64,000 bases of DNA. Source: VRUE01 sp963702575 (GTDB lineage Bacteria; Actinomycetota; Thermoleophilia; Solirubrobacterales; 70-9). Each line of letters starts with the position of its first letter. Position 1 is the first letter of the stretch. Below are positions 45,582 to 54,238 of the stretch, one piece after another. The DNA lies in assembly GCA_963702575.1 (NCBI GenBank), contig CAVPCU010000005.1:488445-552444 (forward strand), read 5' to 3'. The position numbers and the translations under genes were made by a program. The notes under the pieces are model-generated. The model saw nothing but the letters and a program-made list of their open reading frames with translations. It had not been told where the DNA came from and ran no database searches.

Positions 45582-47442
45582 GCGCCGCTGCCCTCGACGA
45601 TCACCCGGCAAGGGCGCTTGGCGAGGATGTAGCGGGTCGTCGGGCCCGAGCAGGCGCTCGTCGCTGGGTGCGTGCTCGGTGCTGATGTAGATCAGGTCCG
45701 AGCCGCGCTCGAGCGCCTCCTCGACGATCGCCCGGCCGGGATTGCGGGTGCGGATCAGCTTCACCCGCACTTTCAGCCCGCGCGCCCGCGCCTGCAGTCG
45801 GGCCACGTCGAGGGCGCATCGCGCCTCGTATTCCTCCTGCTCGAAGCTCGCCGGCCTCGAGCTCGTGCGTGGGCGGGATTTTCAACACGTAGAGCGCCTC
45901 GACCACGGCGTCGGGGTCGACGATCGCGGCGGCGCGGTGCATCGCGTCGGCATCGACGTGGGAGCCGAAGATCGGCACCAGCGCCGACTTGTAGGAGACG
46001 TCGAGGAAGCCGACCGGGCGCTCGGCCCGCCGCACCCGCTGCTGCACCCGCGGGTCGATGCCGAGGCGGCGGCGGTAGAGCAGGTAGCCGCCCAGCCCGA
46101 GCCCGAGCCAGGCGGTGCCGATGATCCGCGCCTCGGGATGCAGGACGACCACGGAGACGAAGGCCGCGCCAGTGCCGATCGCGCCGATCACCGCGGTCAG
46201 CGGCACTTCGCTGCCTCGCCAGCGCACGTTCCAGGGCGCGCGGTAGGGCCGGTAGCGCGTCGGGCTGCGCATCCGCAGCGCGGATGATCGAGAGGTGGGC
46301 GATGGTGAAGGAGAGCATCGCGCCGAAGCTGTAGAGGTTGCCGAGGAAGGCGGTGTTGCCGGGCAGCACGAGGGCGATCGCGATCGCCGAGAAGAAGAGG
46401 ATCGTGAACCAGGGGGTCTGGAAGCGGGGGTGCAGCTTGGCGAAGAGCCGGGGAGCTGGCGGTGCTCGGCCAGCGACCAGGAGAGGCGCGAGATGCCGAT
46501 CATGCCGGCGTTGGTCGCGATCAGCAGGATCGTCGCGGCGAGGGCGCCAACGTAGTACTGCGCCGCCGGTCGCGAGCGCTCCGTGCAGGCCGAGGGCGGA
46601 GACGATGCCGAGCACCGGGTCGTTGGCGTAGGTGGTGCCGAGCTGGGTCGAGTAATGGCCGGCGGCGTCCTGGGTCACGGGCAGCGCCGAGAGCGCGATC
46701 ACCGAGATCCCGGCGTAGATCCCGAGCACGGCGATCAGCACGAGGTTGACCGCTTTCGGCACCTGCTCGCCGGGGTCGCGCGCCTCCTCTGCCATGTTGG
46801 AGACCGTCTCGATCCCGGTATAGGCGAGCATCGAGATCGAGACGGCGAAGATCAGCTGCGAGAAGCTCGGCGCGACGCCGAGGTGGACCTGGTCGACCAG
46901 CACGGACGGGTGGAGGACGAGCGCGGCCCGAGGACGACGAGGGCGGCCTGGGTGGCGAGGTCGAGAACCGCGAGGCCGATATTGAGCTTCGCCGACTCGC
47001 CGAGGCCGCGGATGTTGACCAGCGCGAGCAGGACGATGACCGCGACGCCGCCGACGATGTCGCCCGGGTGGTGGCGCAGCGCGGGGAAGAAGGCGCCGAG
47101 GTAGTGGGGGACGAAGAAGGCGCTGATCGCGATCGTGAGGATGTAGTCGAGCGAGAGGCCCCAGCCGGCGATGAAGGAGACGACCTCGTTGAAGGCGTGG
47201 CGGGCGAAGGAGGAGGAACCGCCGGCCTCGGGGAACATCGCCGCCCCCTCGGCGTAGGTCTTGGCGGTCAGCGCGAAGAGCCCGCCGGCGAACATGAAGA
47301 CCAATGGGGTGAGGCCGAGCGCGTGGGCGGCGACCAGCCCCAGCGCGTAGTAGATCGAGGAGCCGACGTTGCCGTAGGCGGTCGCGAACAGCCCCGGAAC
47401 GCCCACCGTTTTCCGCAGCCCGCGGGTCTTCAGCCTTGCCAT
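45497..47442 (-). pseudogene. APC-family amino-acid permease with C-terminal Usp-like domain, frame broken
   Basis: Pieces from several minus-strand frames assemble into a permease of about twelve membrane segments plus a cytosolic tail. The start is MARLKTRGLRKTVGVPGLFA, followed by YGNVGSSIYYALGLV and AYTGIETVSNMAEEARDPG. The tail resembles a universal stress domain (GFLDVSYKSALVPIFGS, then NPGRAIVEEALERGSDLIYI and TRYILAKRPCRVIVEGS). Breaks occur near 46920, 46570, 46460, 46280, 45830 and 45650. The true 3' end is uncertain and may overlap the dehydrogenase antisense. Decay or error cannot be told apart here. Confidence 0.7.
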
Positions 47443-47479
47443 CGACGCCCGATCATCGCAGCGCCCACGGCGCGGGAGC

Positions 47480-48790
47480 TCAGATGCCCAGCACGGTCAC
47501 CGCGACCAGGATCAGTGAGAGCGTCGAGGTCGCCGCGACCGTCGCCGCCGTCACCCAGTCGACCACGCCGCGGTTGCGGTGCTCGCCCATCAGCTCCTCG
47601 TTGCGGGCGAGCCGCCAGACGAAGAAGAGGTTGATCGGCAGGAGAACCCCGTTGACCACCTGCACGCCGACCAGCAGGGGGATCACCGGCACCCCCGGGA
47701 TCACCGCGACGATCGTCGAGACGACGATCATCGCGGTGATCAGGCCCATGAACACCGGCGCCTCCTCGGTGCGGCGGCCGATGCCCTTCTCGAAGCCGAG
47801 CGACTCGGCAACCACATAGGAGGTGGCGATCGGCAGGATCGCGGCCGCGAGCAGGCTCGCCCCCAGCAGCCCGATTCCGAACAGCAGCTCCGCGTACCGG
47901 CCCGCCAGCGGCCCCAGTGCCTTGGCGGCATCGGCGGCCGAGCCGATCGAGTGCACTCCGCTGACGTAGAGGGTGGCGCCGGTGGCGATGATCACGAAGG
48001 CCGCGATCACGTCGGCGAAGAGGGCGCCGCCAACCGCCTCGCGGCTCTCCGCAGGAAGATCCTCCTCGCTCGCGCCCCGCTCGACCACCGCCGACTGGAG
48101 GTAGAGCTGCATGTAGGGGGTGATGGTGGTGCCGGCCATCGCCACGAACAGCAGCAGGAAGGCGGGGCTCGTCTGGATCTGAGGCACGAGGAGGGAGTGG
48201 CCGACTTCGTGCCAATCGGGATGCGCGAGGATCGCCGCGATCGGGTAGGCGAAGAAGGGGATCGTCAGCCAGACGAAGATCCGCTCGGCGGAGCGGTAGG
48301 AGCCGCGCACGATGATCAGCCAGATGCCGGTGGCAGCGATCGGGACCGAGACCTGGGTGGGTATGCCGGCGAGCCCAAGCGCCGCGCCGATGCCGACGAA
48401 GTCGGAGATGCAGATTCCGAAATTCGCGATCAGCACCGCGAGGGTCGCGAAGGCAGACCAACGGATGCCGTAGCGCTCGCGGATCAGCTCGGCGAGGCCC
48501 TTGCCGCTGACCACGCCCATCCTTGCGGCGGCGCGCTGCACCATCACCAGCGACACCGTGATCAGCACCATCGCCCAGAGCAGGGTGTAGCCGTACTTGG
48601 CGCCGACCGAGGAGTAGGTGGCGATTCCGCCGGCGTCGTTGCCGGCGTTGGCGGCGATCAGCCCGGGGCCGAGCAGGCCGAGGAAGACGAGGAGGCGGCT
48701 ACGCCGCGAGCGAAGCCGGGCCGGAAGATGCGGCCTGGCGGCGACCAGCGACCGGGCCCGCCGCATGGCGGCTGGTACTCGGCCCGGCAT
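47480..48790 (-). CDS. Nramp-related divalent metal transporter lacking canonical metal-site residues
   Basis: A 436-residue protein with 11 or so membrane segments of the Nramp/LeuT fold. In helix 1 the canonical DPGN is D52-A-G-G55 (ANAGNDAGGIATY). In helix 6 the canonical MPH is T224-P225-Y226 (GTTITPYMQLYLQS). Loss of the transition-metal-selecting Met is the hallmark reported for Nramp-related magnesium transporters. Mg2+ rather than Mn2+/Fe2+ is therefore a reasonable prediction, not shown. The gene directly upstream encodes a soluble MgtE-like sensor. Confidence 0.88.
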   Translation of the reverse strand: MPGRVPAAMRRARSLVAARPHLPARLRSRRSRLLVFLGLLGPGLIAANAGNDAGGIATYSSVGAKYGYTLLWAMVLITVSLVMVQRAAARMGVVSGKGLAELIRERYGIRWSAFATLAVLIANFGICISDFVGIGAALGLAGIPTQVSVPIAATGIWLIIVRGSYRSAERIFVWLTIPFFAYPIAAILAHPDWHEVGHSLLVPQIQTSPAFLLLFVAMAGTTITPYMQLYLQSAVVERGASEEDLPAESREAVGGALFADVIAAFVIIATGATLYVSGVHSIGSAADAAKALGPLAGRYAELLFGIGLLGASLLAAAILPIATSYVVAESLGFEKGIGRRTEEAPVFMGLITAMIVVSTIVAVIPGVPVIPLLVGVQVVNGVLLPINLFFVWRLARNEELMGEHRNRGVVDWVTAATVAATSTLSLILVAVTVLGI

Positions 48791-48844
48791 CCACTTGCTC
48801 TTCCCAGCTCGTCATCGCGCGCGCCAGTGTACGCGGCGCGGGCG

Positions 48845-50119
48845 CTACTCGTCGCCGAGCAGCCCGAAGCGCCGGCGCCAGCCCTTGGGCAGCAGCACCT
48901 CGAGGACGTCGTCGACCGTGACCACCCCGATCATCCGTTCCTCGGGGTCGAGGACCGGAGCGGCGATCAGGTTGTAGTCGGCCATCAGGCGCGCCACCTC
49001 CTCGAAATCGGCCTCCGGAATCAGGTGCGGGATCTCCTGGACGTCGAGGTTGACGATCCCCGCCTCGGGATCGGCCCGGACGAGGGCGGCCAGCGACACG
49101 CAGCCGACGAAGCGGTGCTTGGCGTCCATCACGTAGACGCTCGCCAGCATCTCGTCCGCCAGGGTGCTGCGCCGCACGCGGTCGAGCGCCTCGTCCGCCG
49201 TCGCCTGCCGGTAGACGCTGACGAAGTCCGGGCTCATCAGCCCGCCCGCCTCGGCGGCGTCGTAGCCGAGCAGGGCTCGTACCTTGCGGCCCTGGGCCGG
49301 CGGAAGACCTTCGACCACCGCCTCGCGGCGATCCTCCTTCAGCTCGGCGACTAGGTCGGCGGCGTCGTCGGGCGCCATCCGCGAGACCAGCGCGGCGACC
49401 TCCTCGTCGGAGCGCCGCTCGACGAACTCGAGCTGGTGCTGCTCGTCGAGCTCCTCGAAGACGTCGGCCTCGAGCTCGCGATCCTGGCCGACCGCCTGGA
49501 TGATCTCCTCGCCCTCGTCGTGGGAGGCGGCCTCGACCAGATCCGCGATCTGCGCCGGGTGGAGCTTGGCGAGCCTGGTGTGCAGCACGCGCAGGCGAAC
49601 GGCGGGAGCGTCGCCGGCGAAGGGCTCGACGCTGGCCCAGTCGAGGAACTCGCCGGTTGCGATCCGCCTGCCGAGGAGGCGCGGCAGCAGCCGCCGCAGG
49701 CCGCCGCGGGGCCCGGTGTCCACACCGACCACCCGCCACCAACCCTCGAGCCGGGCCAGCTCGATCTCGTTGGCCCGCACGAGGCGAGCGCCCTCGACGT
49801 TGATCAGCTGGTGATCGAGCACGTCGTGCTTCAGCAGCACCTCCTCGGGACGCCTGGAGAACGGGCGCAGGTCGAGCTTCGCCTTGCTGAGGGTCACCAC
49901 GCCGGGAGCGACTTCGGCGACCCGTTCCGCCGACAGGTAGGACCGGCGTCCGGCGACGGAGACGAGAAAGCCGGTGATCGGCGGATAGCCGGTGCCGCCG
50001 AAACGGACAATCAGGTCGTCGACCCGGCCGAGCCTGGCACCGTCTCCGTCGCGAAGCGCGGAGCCGACGATCAGCGACAGGTGAAGGACATTGGGCGCTT
50101 CGGCCAGCTCGGCGGTCAT
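48845..50119 (-). CDS. PRC-barrel plus MgtE N-domain plus CBS-pair protein (no membrane domain)
   Basis: A 424-residue soluble protein. A PRC-barrel-like part (about residues 15-180: SALRDGDGARLGRVDDLIVR, RRSYLSAERV) comes first. An MgtE_N superhelix follows at about 200-290 (LAKLHPAQIADLVEAASHDE, MAPDDAADLVAEL), then two CBS motifs (about 290-415: AGGLMSPDFVSVY, MIGVVTVDDVLEVLL). In MgtE these domains bind Mg2+ and gate the channel, but the MgtE membrane domain is absent here. Pairing with the Nramp-related gene 54 bases downstream suggests a regulatory subunit, which is inference. Confidence 0.88.
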   Translation of the reverse strand: MTAELAEAPNVLHLSLIVGSALRDGDGARLGRVDDLIVRFGGTGYPPITGFLVSVAGRRSYLSAERVAEVAPGVVTLSKAKLDLRPFSRRPEEVLLKHDVLDHQLINVEGARLVRANEIELARLEGWWRVVGVDTGPRGGLRRLLPRLLGRRIATGEFLDWASVEPFAGDAPAVRLRVLHTRLAKLHPAQIADLVEAASHDEGEEIIQAVGQDRELEADVFEELDEQHQLEFVERRSDEEVAALVSRMAPDDAADLVAELKEDRREAVVEGLPPAQGRKVRALLGYDAAEAGGLMSPDFVSVYRQATADEALDRVRRSTLADEMLASVYVMDAKHRFVGCVSLAALVRADPEAGIVNLDVQEIPHLIPEADFEEVARLMADYNLIAAPVLDPEERMIGVVTVDDVLEVLLPKGWRRRFGLLGDE

Positions 50120-50150
50120 TGCAACATGCTAGGACTCGGGGCCACCGAGG

Positions 50151-52077
50151 ATGGAAGCCGACACCCAAAGCGCCCGCGTGCGCACCCCAGCACAGGCGGC
50201 GCTCGTCGTCGGCGCGCTCGGCGTCGTCTTCGGCGACATCGGCACCAGCCCGCTCTACACCATCCAGACGGTCTTCAACCCGAGCGACCCGCACCCGGTC
50301 AGCGCGAGCACCGAGAGCGTCTTCGGAATCATCTCGCTGATCTTCTGGGCGGTGACGATCATCGTCACCCTCAAGTACGTGCTGCTGGTGATGCGCGCCG
50401 ACAACGAGGGGGAGGGCGGGATCATGGCGCTGATCACGCTGATCAGGCGCGGGGGCATGCCGGGCGGGCGGCGGACGAAGATGGCGTTGGTCGCGCTCGG
50501 CATCTTCGGCGCCTCGCTCTTCTTCGGCGACAGCATGATCACTCCGGCGATCTCGGTGCTTTCGGCGGTCGAGGGGCTGAAAGTCGTCCAGCCCTCGCTA
50601 GCGCACCTGATCGTGCCGATCACCGCGGCGATCATCGTCGTCCTCTTCGCCACCCAGCGCCTCGGCACCGCCGCGGTCGGGCGGATGTTCGGGCCGGTGA
50701 TGGTCGTCTGGTTCCTCGTCATCGGCGCCTGCGGGATCGCCGGGATCGCTCCCCACCCGGAAATCCTCAAGGCGCTCTCGCCGAGCTACGCCCTCGGCTT
50801 CCTCACCGGCCACTTCTCGGTCGCCTTCTTCTCGCTGGCCGCCGTGGTGCTGGCGATCACCGGCGCCGAGGCGCTCTACGCGGACATGGGGCACTTCGGC
50901 CGGGCGCCGATCACGCGCGCCTGGCTGCTGCTCGTCTTCCCCGCCTGCATCCTCAACTACATGGGCCAGGGCGCCCTCCTGCTCGGCCACCCGGGCACCA
51001 GCGCCGCCGGCAGCTTCTTCCTCCTGGTCCCGCACTGGGGGAGGGTGCCGATGGTCTTCCTGGCGACGGCGGCGACCGTAATCGCGTCCCAGGCGGTGAT
51101 CACCGGCGCCTTCTCGGTCGCCCACCAGGCGGTCCAGCTCGGCTACCTGCCGCGGCTGCGGATCGCCCACACCTCGAGCGAGACCGTGGGACAGATCTAC
51201 GTTCCCTGGATCAACTGGCTGCTGATGGTCTCGGTACTGACGCTCGTCTTCGCCTTCCAGACCTCGGCCTCGCTCGCCTTCGCCTTCGGCATGGCGGTGA
51301 CCGGGACGATCACGATCACCACCCTGCTCTTCTTCTACATCGTCCGTCACCAGTGGGGGAAACCGCTCTGGTTGGTCGTCGGGGGGGCGGGGGCGTTCCT
51401 CACCGTCGACCTCCTCTTCCTCGCCGCCAACGTGACCAAGGTGACGCACGGCGCCTGGCTGCCGCTGCTGATCGCGGTGACCGTCTTCACCGTGCTGACC
51501 ACCTGGCAGCGCGGACGCGAGCTGGTGACCGAACGGCGCGAACGCGAGGAGGGCTCGCTGCGCGAGTTCGTCGACCGGCTGCACGAACGAGATCCGCCGT
51601 TGCAGCAGGACGCCGGGGACGGCCGTCTTCCTCAACCGCAACAAGACGACGACGCCGCTGGCGATGCGCGCCAACGTCGAGCACAACCAGATCCTGCACG
51701 AGCACGTCGTCATTCTCTCGATCGAGACGCTGCCGGTCCCCCAGGTCGCCGAGGCCGATCGGATCGCGGTCGACGACCTCGGCTACCGCGACGATGGGAT
51801 CTCCCACGTCAGCGCCCGCTTCGGCTACATGGAGCAGCCCGACGTCCCGGCTGCGCTGCGCCTCGCCGCCGCGGCCGGCCTCGAGTGCCCGCTCGAGGTC
51901 GAGGAAGCCTCCTTCTTCCTCTCGACGATCGACCTGCGCCAGGGGGACGCGCCCGGGATGGCCCGCTGGCGCAAGCGCCTCTTCGTCGCCACCTCGCACA
52001 TCACCGCCGACGCCGCCGAATACTTCGGCCTGCCCCGCGATCGCACGGTGATCATGGGCTCGCTGATCGAGGTATAG
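50151..52077 (+). CDS. kup: Kup-type potassium uptake protein, one frameshift as written
   Basis: Proton-coupled K+ uptake system. About 480 residues of the membrane part are intact: GALGVVFGDIGTSPLYTIQT, RADNEGEGGIMALITLI, FFGDSMITPAISVLSAVEG, TGAEALYADMGHFGRAPI. Near 51588 the frame shifts by one base. The cytosolic C-terminal part then continues as TPGTAVFLNRNKTTTPLAMR through NQILHEHVVILSIE to the stop. Assembled length is about 640 residues, normal for Kup. The over-long reading to 53915 is an artefact of the shift. Divergent from the MgtE-like gene, and followed 3 bases later by the kdp regulators. Confidence 0.9.
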
Positions 52078-52080
52078 GGG

Positions 52081-53238
52081 ATGCGCTGGGACGAATCCCT
52101 CCTCGGGCTCGGCCGCGAGCGCCCGCCCGTCTGGCTCGGTCTGCTGGTCGCGGTCGGCGCCGTGGCGGCATCGACGGCGCTCGTCTACCCGCTCGAATCG
52201 CTGGCGCCGGCGATCTCGCTCGGCGTCGTCTTCATCCCCGCCGTGCTGCTGGTCTCGGTCGGCTGGGGGTTCTGGCAGGGACTCTTCACCGCGCTGCTCA
52301 GCGCGGTCGCGTTCAACTGGTTTCACCTCCCGCCGGTCGGCCGACTGACGATCGCCGACGACCGCAACGTGGTCGCCCTGGTCGTCTTCATCACCGTGGC
52401 GGTGGCCAGCAGCGCGCTCGCCGAGGTGGCGCGGGCCCGCGCCCGCGAGGCCGAGCACCGGCGCGAGGAGGCCAGCCGTGCCCTGGCGGAGATGGCCGAG
52501 CTGGCGCGCGAGAAGGACCGCATGCAGGCGGAGGCGATCGAGACGGCGGCGCTGCGCCGCAGCGACGAGCTGAAGACCGCGCTGCTGCGCTCGGTCTCCC
52601 ACGACCTGCGCACGCCCCTGACCTCGATCATCGCCGCTGGCGCGGCGCTGGACTCGCCGACCGCGACGCCGGAGGAGCGGCACGAGCTGAGCCTGGCGAT
52701 AGTCGAGGAGGGCGAGCGCCTCTCCAGGCTGGTCGCCAACCTGCTCGACGTCTCGCGGCTCGAATCGGGGACCGCCGAGCCGCACAGAGAGCTGGTCGGC
52801 CTCGAGGAGGTGCTGGAGGCGGCCCGGCTCTCGATTCCCGAGGCCGGGCAGGTCGTGCACCTCGCGCTCGACCCGGACCTTCCCGCCCTGCGCGCCGATC
52901 CGACGCAGCTCGAGCGCGCGTTTGCGAACCTGCTGGACAATGCGACGCGCCACGGCGGGGGAGAGGCGGTACAGGTGCACGCCCGGCTGATCGGGCCCAA
53001 CGTCGAGGTGCGCGTCGTCGACCAGGGGCCGGGGATCCCGCTGCGCGAGCGCGAACGGATCTTCATGCCCTTCTACCAGGCCGGGCCGGGGAACGTCCGC
53101 AAAGGCTCCGGCCTCGGCCTCGCGATCGCCAAGGGGTTCGTCGAGGCCAACAGCGGCGAGATCGGCGTCGAGAGCCTGCCCGGCCAGGGCACGAGCTTCG
53201 TCGTGACGCTGCCGGTGCCCGGGGAGGAGGCGCGTTGA
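52081..53238 (+). CDS. kdpD: Sensor histidine kinase, KdpD C-terminal half as a separate protein
   Basis: A 385-residue membrane kinase. Four hydrophobic segments (DUF4118-like, about residues 18-118, including AFNWFHLPPVGRLTIAD) precede a coiled coil. HisKA follows, with the phospho-acceptor in SVSHDLRTPLTSIIAAGA near residue 178, then HATPase with LLDNATRHGG, DQGPGIP and GSGLGLAIAKGFVEANSG. This equals the second half of E. coli KdpD; the Usp-containing first half is encoded 5.5 kb downstream. TTGA overlap with kdpE. Confidence 0.9.
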   Translation: MRWDESLLGLGRERPPVWLGLLVAVGAVAASTALVYPLESLAPAISLGVVFIPAVLLVSVGWGFWQGLFTALLSAVAFNWFHLPPVGRLTIADDRNVVALVVFITVAVASSALAEVARARAREAEHRREEASRALAEMAELAREKDRMQAEAIETAALRRSDELKTALLRSVSHDLRTPLTSIIAAGAALDSPTATPEERHELSLAIVEEGERLSRLVANLLDVSRLESGTAEPHRELVGLEEVLEAARLSIPEAGQVVHLALDPDLPALRADPTQLERAFANLLDNATRHGGGEAVQVHARLIGPNVEVRVVDQGPGIPLRERERIFMPFYQAGPGNVRKGSGLGLAIAKGFVEANSGEIGVESLPGQGTSFVVTLPVPGEEAR

Positions 53239-53915
53239 GCGACTCCCCGCGGGTGCTCGTCTGCGACGACGAGCCGCAGATCCTGCGTGCGCTCAAGGTC
53301 ATCCTGCGCGACGCCGGCTACGAGGCCGTGCCGGCCACCACCGGCGAGGAGGCGCTCGACCTCGCCGCGGTCAGGCCTCCCGAGGCGGCGATCCTCGACC
53401 TGATGCTTCCCGACATCGACGGGGTCGAGGTGACGCGGCGGCTGCGCGAGTGGACCGAGATGCCGATCGTCGTGCTCTCGGCGGTGGGGGAGGAGGACCG
53501 CAAGGTCGATGCCCTGGCCGCCGGCGCCGACGACTACGTGACCAAGCCCTTCGGCGCCCGCGAGCTGATCGCGCGGCTGGAGGCGGTGCTGCGACGGTCG
53601 CGCCCCGAGGCCACCGAGCCGAGGATCGTCGCCGAGGGCCTCGAGATCGACCTCGCCGCCCGAGCGGTGTTCCGCGACGGCGCCGAAATCCACCTGACGC
53701 CGATCGAGTTCGACCTGCTGCGCGTCCTCGCCCGCAACAGGGGACGGCTGATGACCCACCGCTCCCTCCTGGCCGAGGTCTGGGGGCCGGAGTACGTCGA
53801 CGACCTGCAGATCCTCCGCACCCACGTCGCCAACCTGCGGCGGAAAATCGAGCCGCCCGGGGAGCCCGTCTACATCCGCACCGACCCGGGAGTCGGCTAT
53901 CGCTTCACCCAGTAG
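53235..53915 (+). CDS. kdpE: KdpE response regulator (OmpR family)
   Basis: A 226-residue transcription factor controlling the kdp operon. TTG 53235 overlaps the kinase stop. The receiver domain has DDEPQ, the phospho-acceptor in AILDLMLPDIDGVEVTR (about residue 54), and the conserved Lys in DDYVTKPFGARELIARL. The C-terminal winged helix shows LTPIEFDLLRVLARNRGRL and HVANLRRKIEPPGEPVYI. Tight coupling to the kinase makes them a two-component pair. Confidence 0.94.
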   Translation: MSDSPRVLVCDDEPQILRALKVILRDAGYEAVPATTGEEALDLAAVRPPEAAILDLMLPDIDGVEVTRRLREWTEMPIVVLSAVGEEDRKVDALAAGADDYVTKPFGARELIARLEAVLRRSRPEATEPRIVAEGLEIDLAARAVFRDGAEIHLTPIEFDLLRVLARNRGRLMTHRSLLAEVWGPEYVDDLQILRTHVANLRRKIEPPGEPVYIRTDPGVGYRFTQ

Positions 53916-53920
53916 AGCGT

Positions 53921-53942
53921 AGATCCTGCCTTCACAGGATCT
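53921..53942 (+). promoter_or_regulatory. Inverted repeat between kdpE and the kdpFACB genes
   Basis: AGATCCTG and CAGGATCT are perfect 8-base arms around CCTTCA. The element lies just after the kdpE stop and ahead of the small membrane ORF and kdpF. It could be a KdpE operator or an attenuator/terminator; the position favours control of the structural genes. Confidence 0.5.
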
Positions 53943-54002
53943 TTATGCGGGGGGCCGAAAAACGCACGCGGCCTTGATGCGATCTGGTCCATCATCGCCG
54001 TC

Positions 54003-54128
54003 GTGCTGAGCGCAGCCGACATCTTCCCCGGCGGCGGCGGCGTTCCTGCCGACGTCTTCGCGATCGCCCTCTCGGTCCTCCTCTTCGCCCTCGTCTACTG
54101 GGCTATCGACCTGATCGACCGGATATGA
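54003..54128 (+). CDS. Small single-pass membrane protein upstream of kdpF
   Basis: A 41-residue reading from GTG 54003 with one strong hydrophobic segment (DVFAIALSVLLFALVYWAID). Its stop overlaps the kdpF start in an ATGA arrangement, evidence that it is translated. The same frame continues upstream (NARGLDAIWSIIAVVLS) without a start. A one-base shift in the A5 run near 53961 would join it to an ATG at 53945, giving about 60 residues. The family is not recognised. It may be an extra small Kdp-associated subunit. Confidence 0.5.
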   Translation: MLSAADIFPGGGGVPADVFAIALSVLLFALVYWAIDLIDRI

Positions 54129-54238
54129 GCACCGTCGTCCTCGCCACCCTGAGCGGCGCCGACGTCTTCGGGCTGGTCGCCTCGGCGCTTGTCTTCCTCT
54201 ACCTCTTCTACGCGCTGCTGCGCGGGGAGAAGCTCTGA
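54125..54238 (+). CDS. kdpF: KdpF small subunit
   Basis: A 37-residue single-pass membrane peptide that stabilises the KdpFABC complex. The reading is GADVFGLVASALVFLYLFYA followed by LLRGEKL, a textbook KdpF pattern of one helix ending in a basic tail. It overlaps the preceding small ORF and its stop overlaps the kdpA start (TGATG), so translation is coupled. Confidence 0.85.
   Translation: MSTVVLATLSGADVFGLVASALVFLYLFYALLRGEKL

Noticed and set aside
50151..53915. A single 1254-codon reading frame
   Set aside because: It is kup up to about 51588, then an out-of-frame reading through the end of kup and the kinase gene, then kdpE. A one-base shift in kup joins them artificially.
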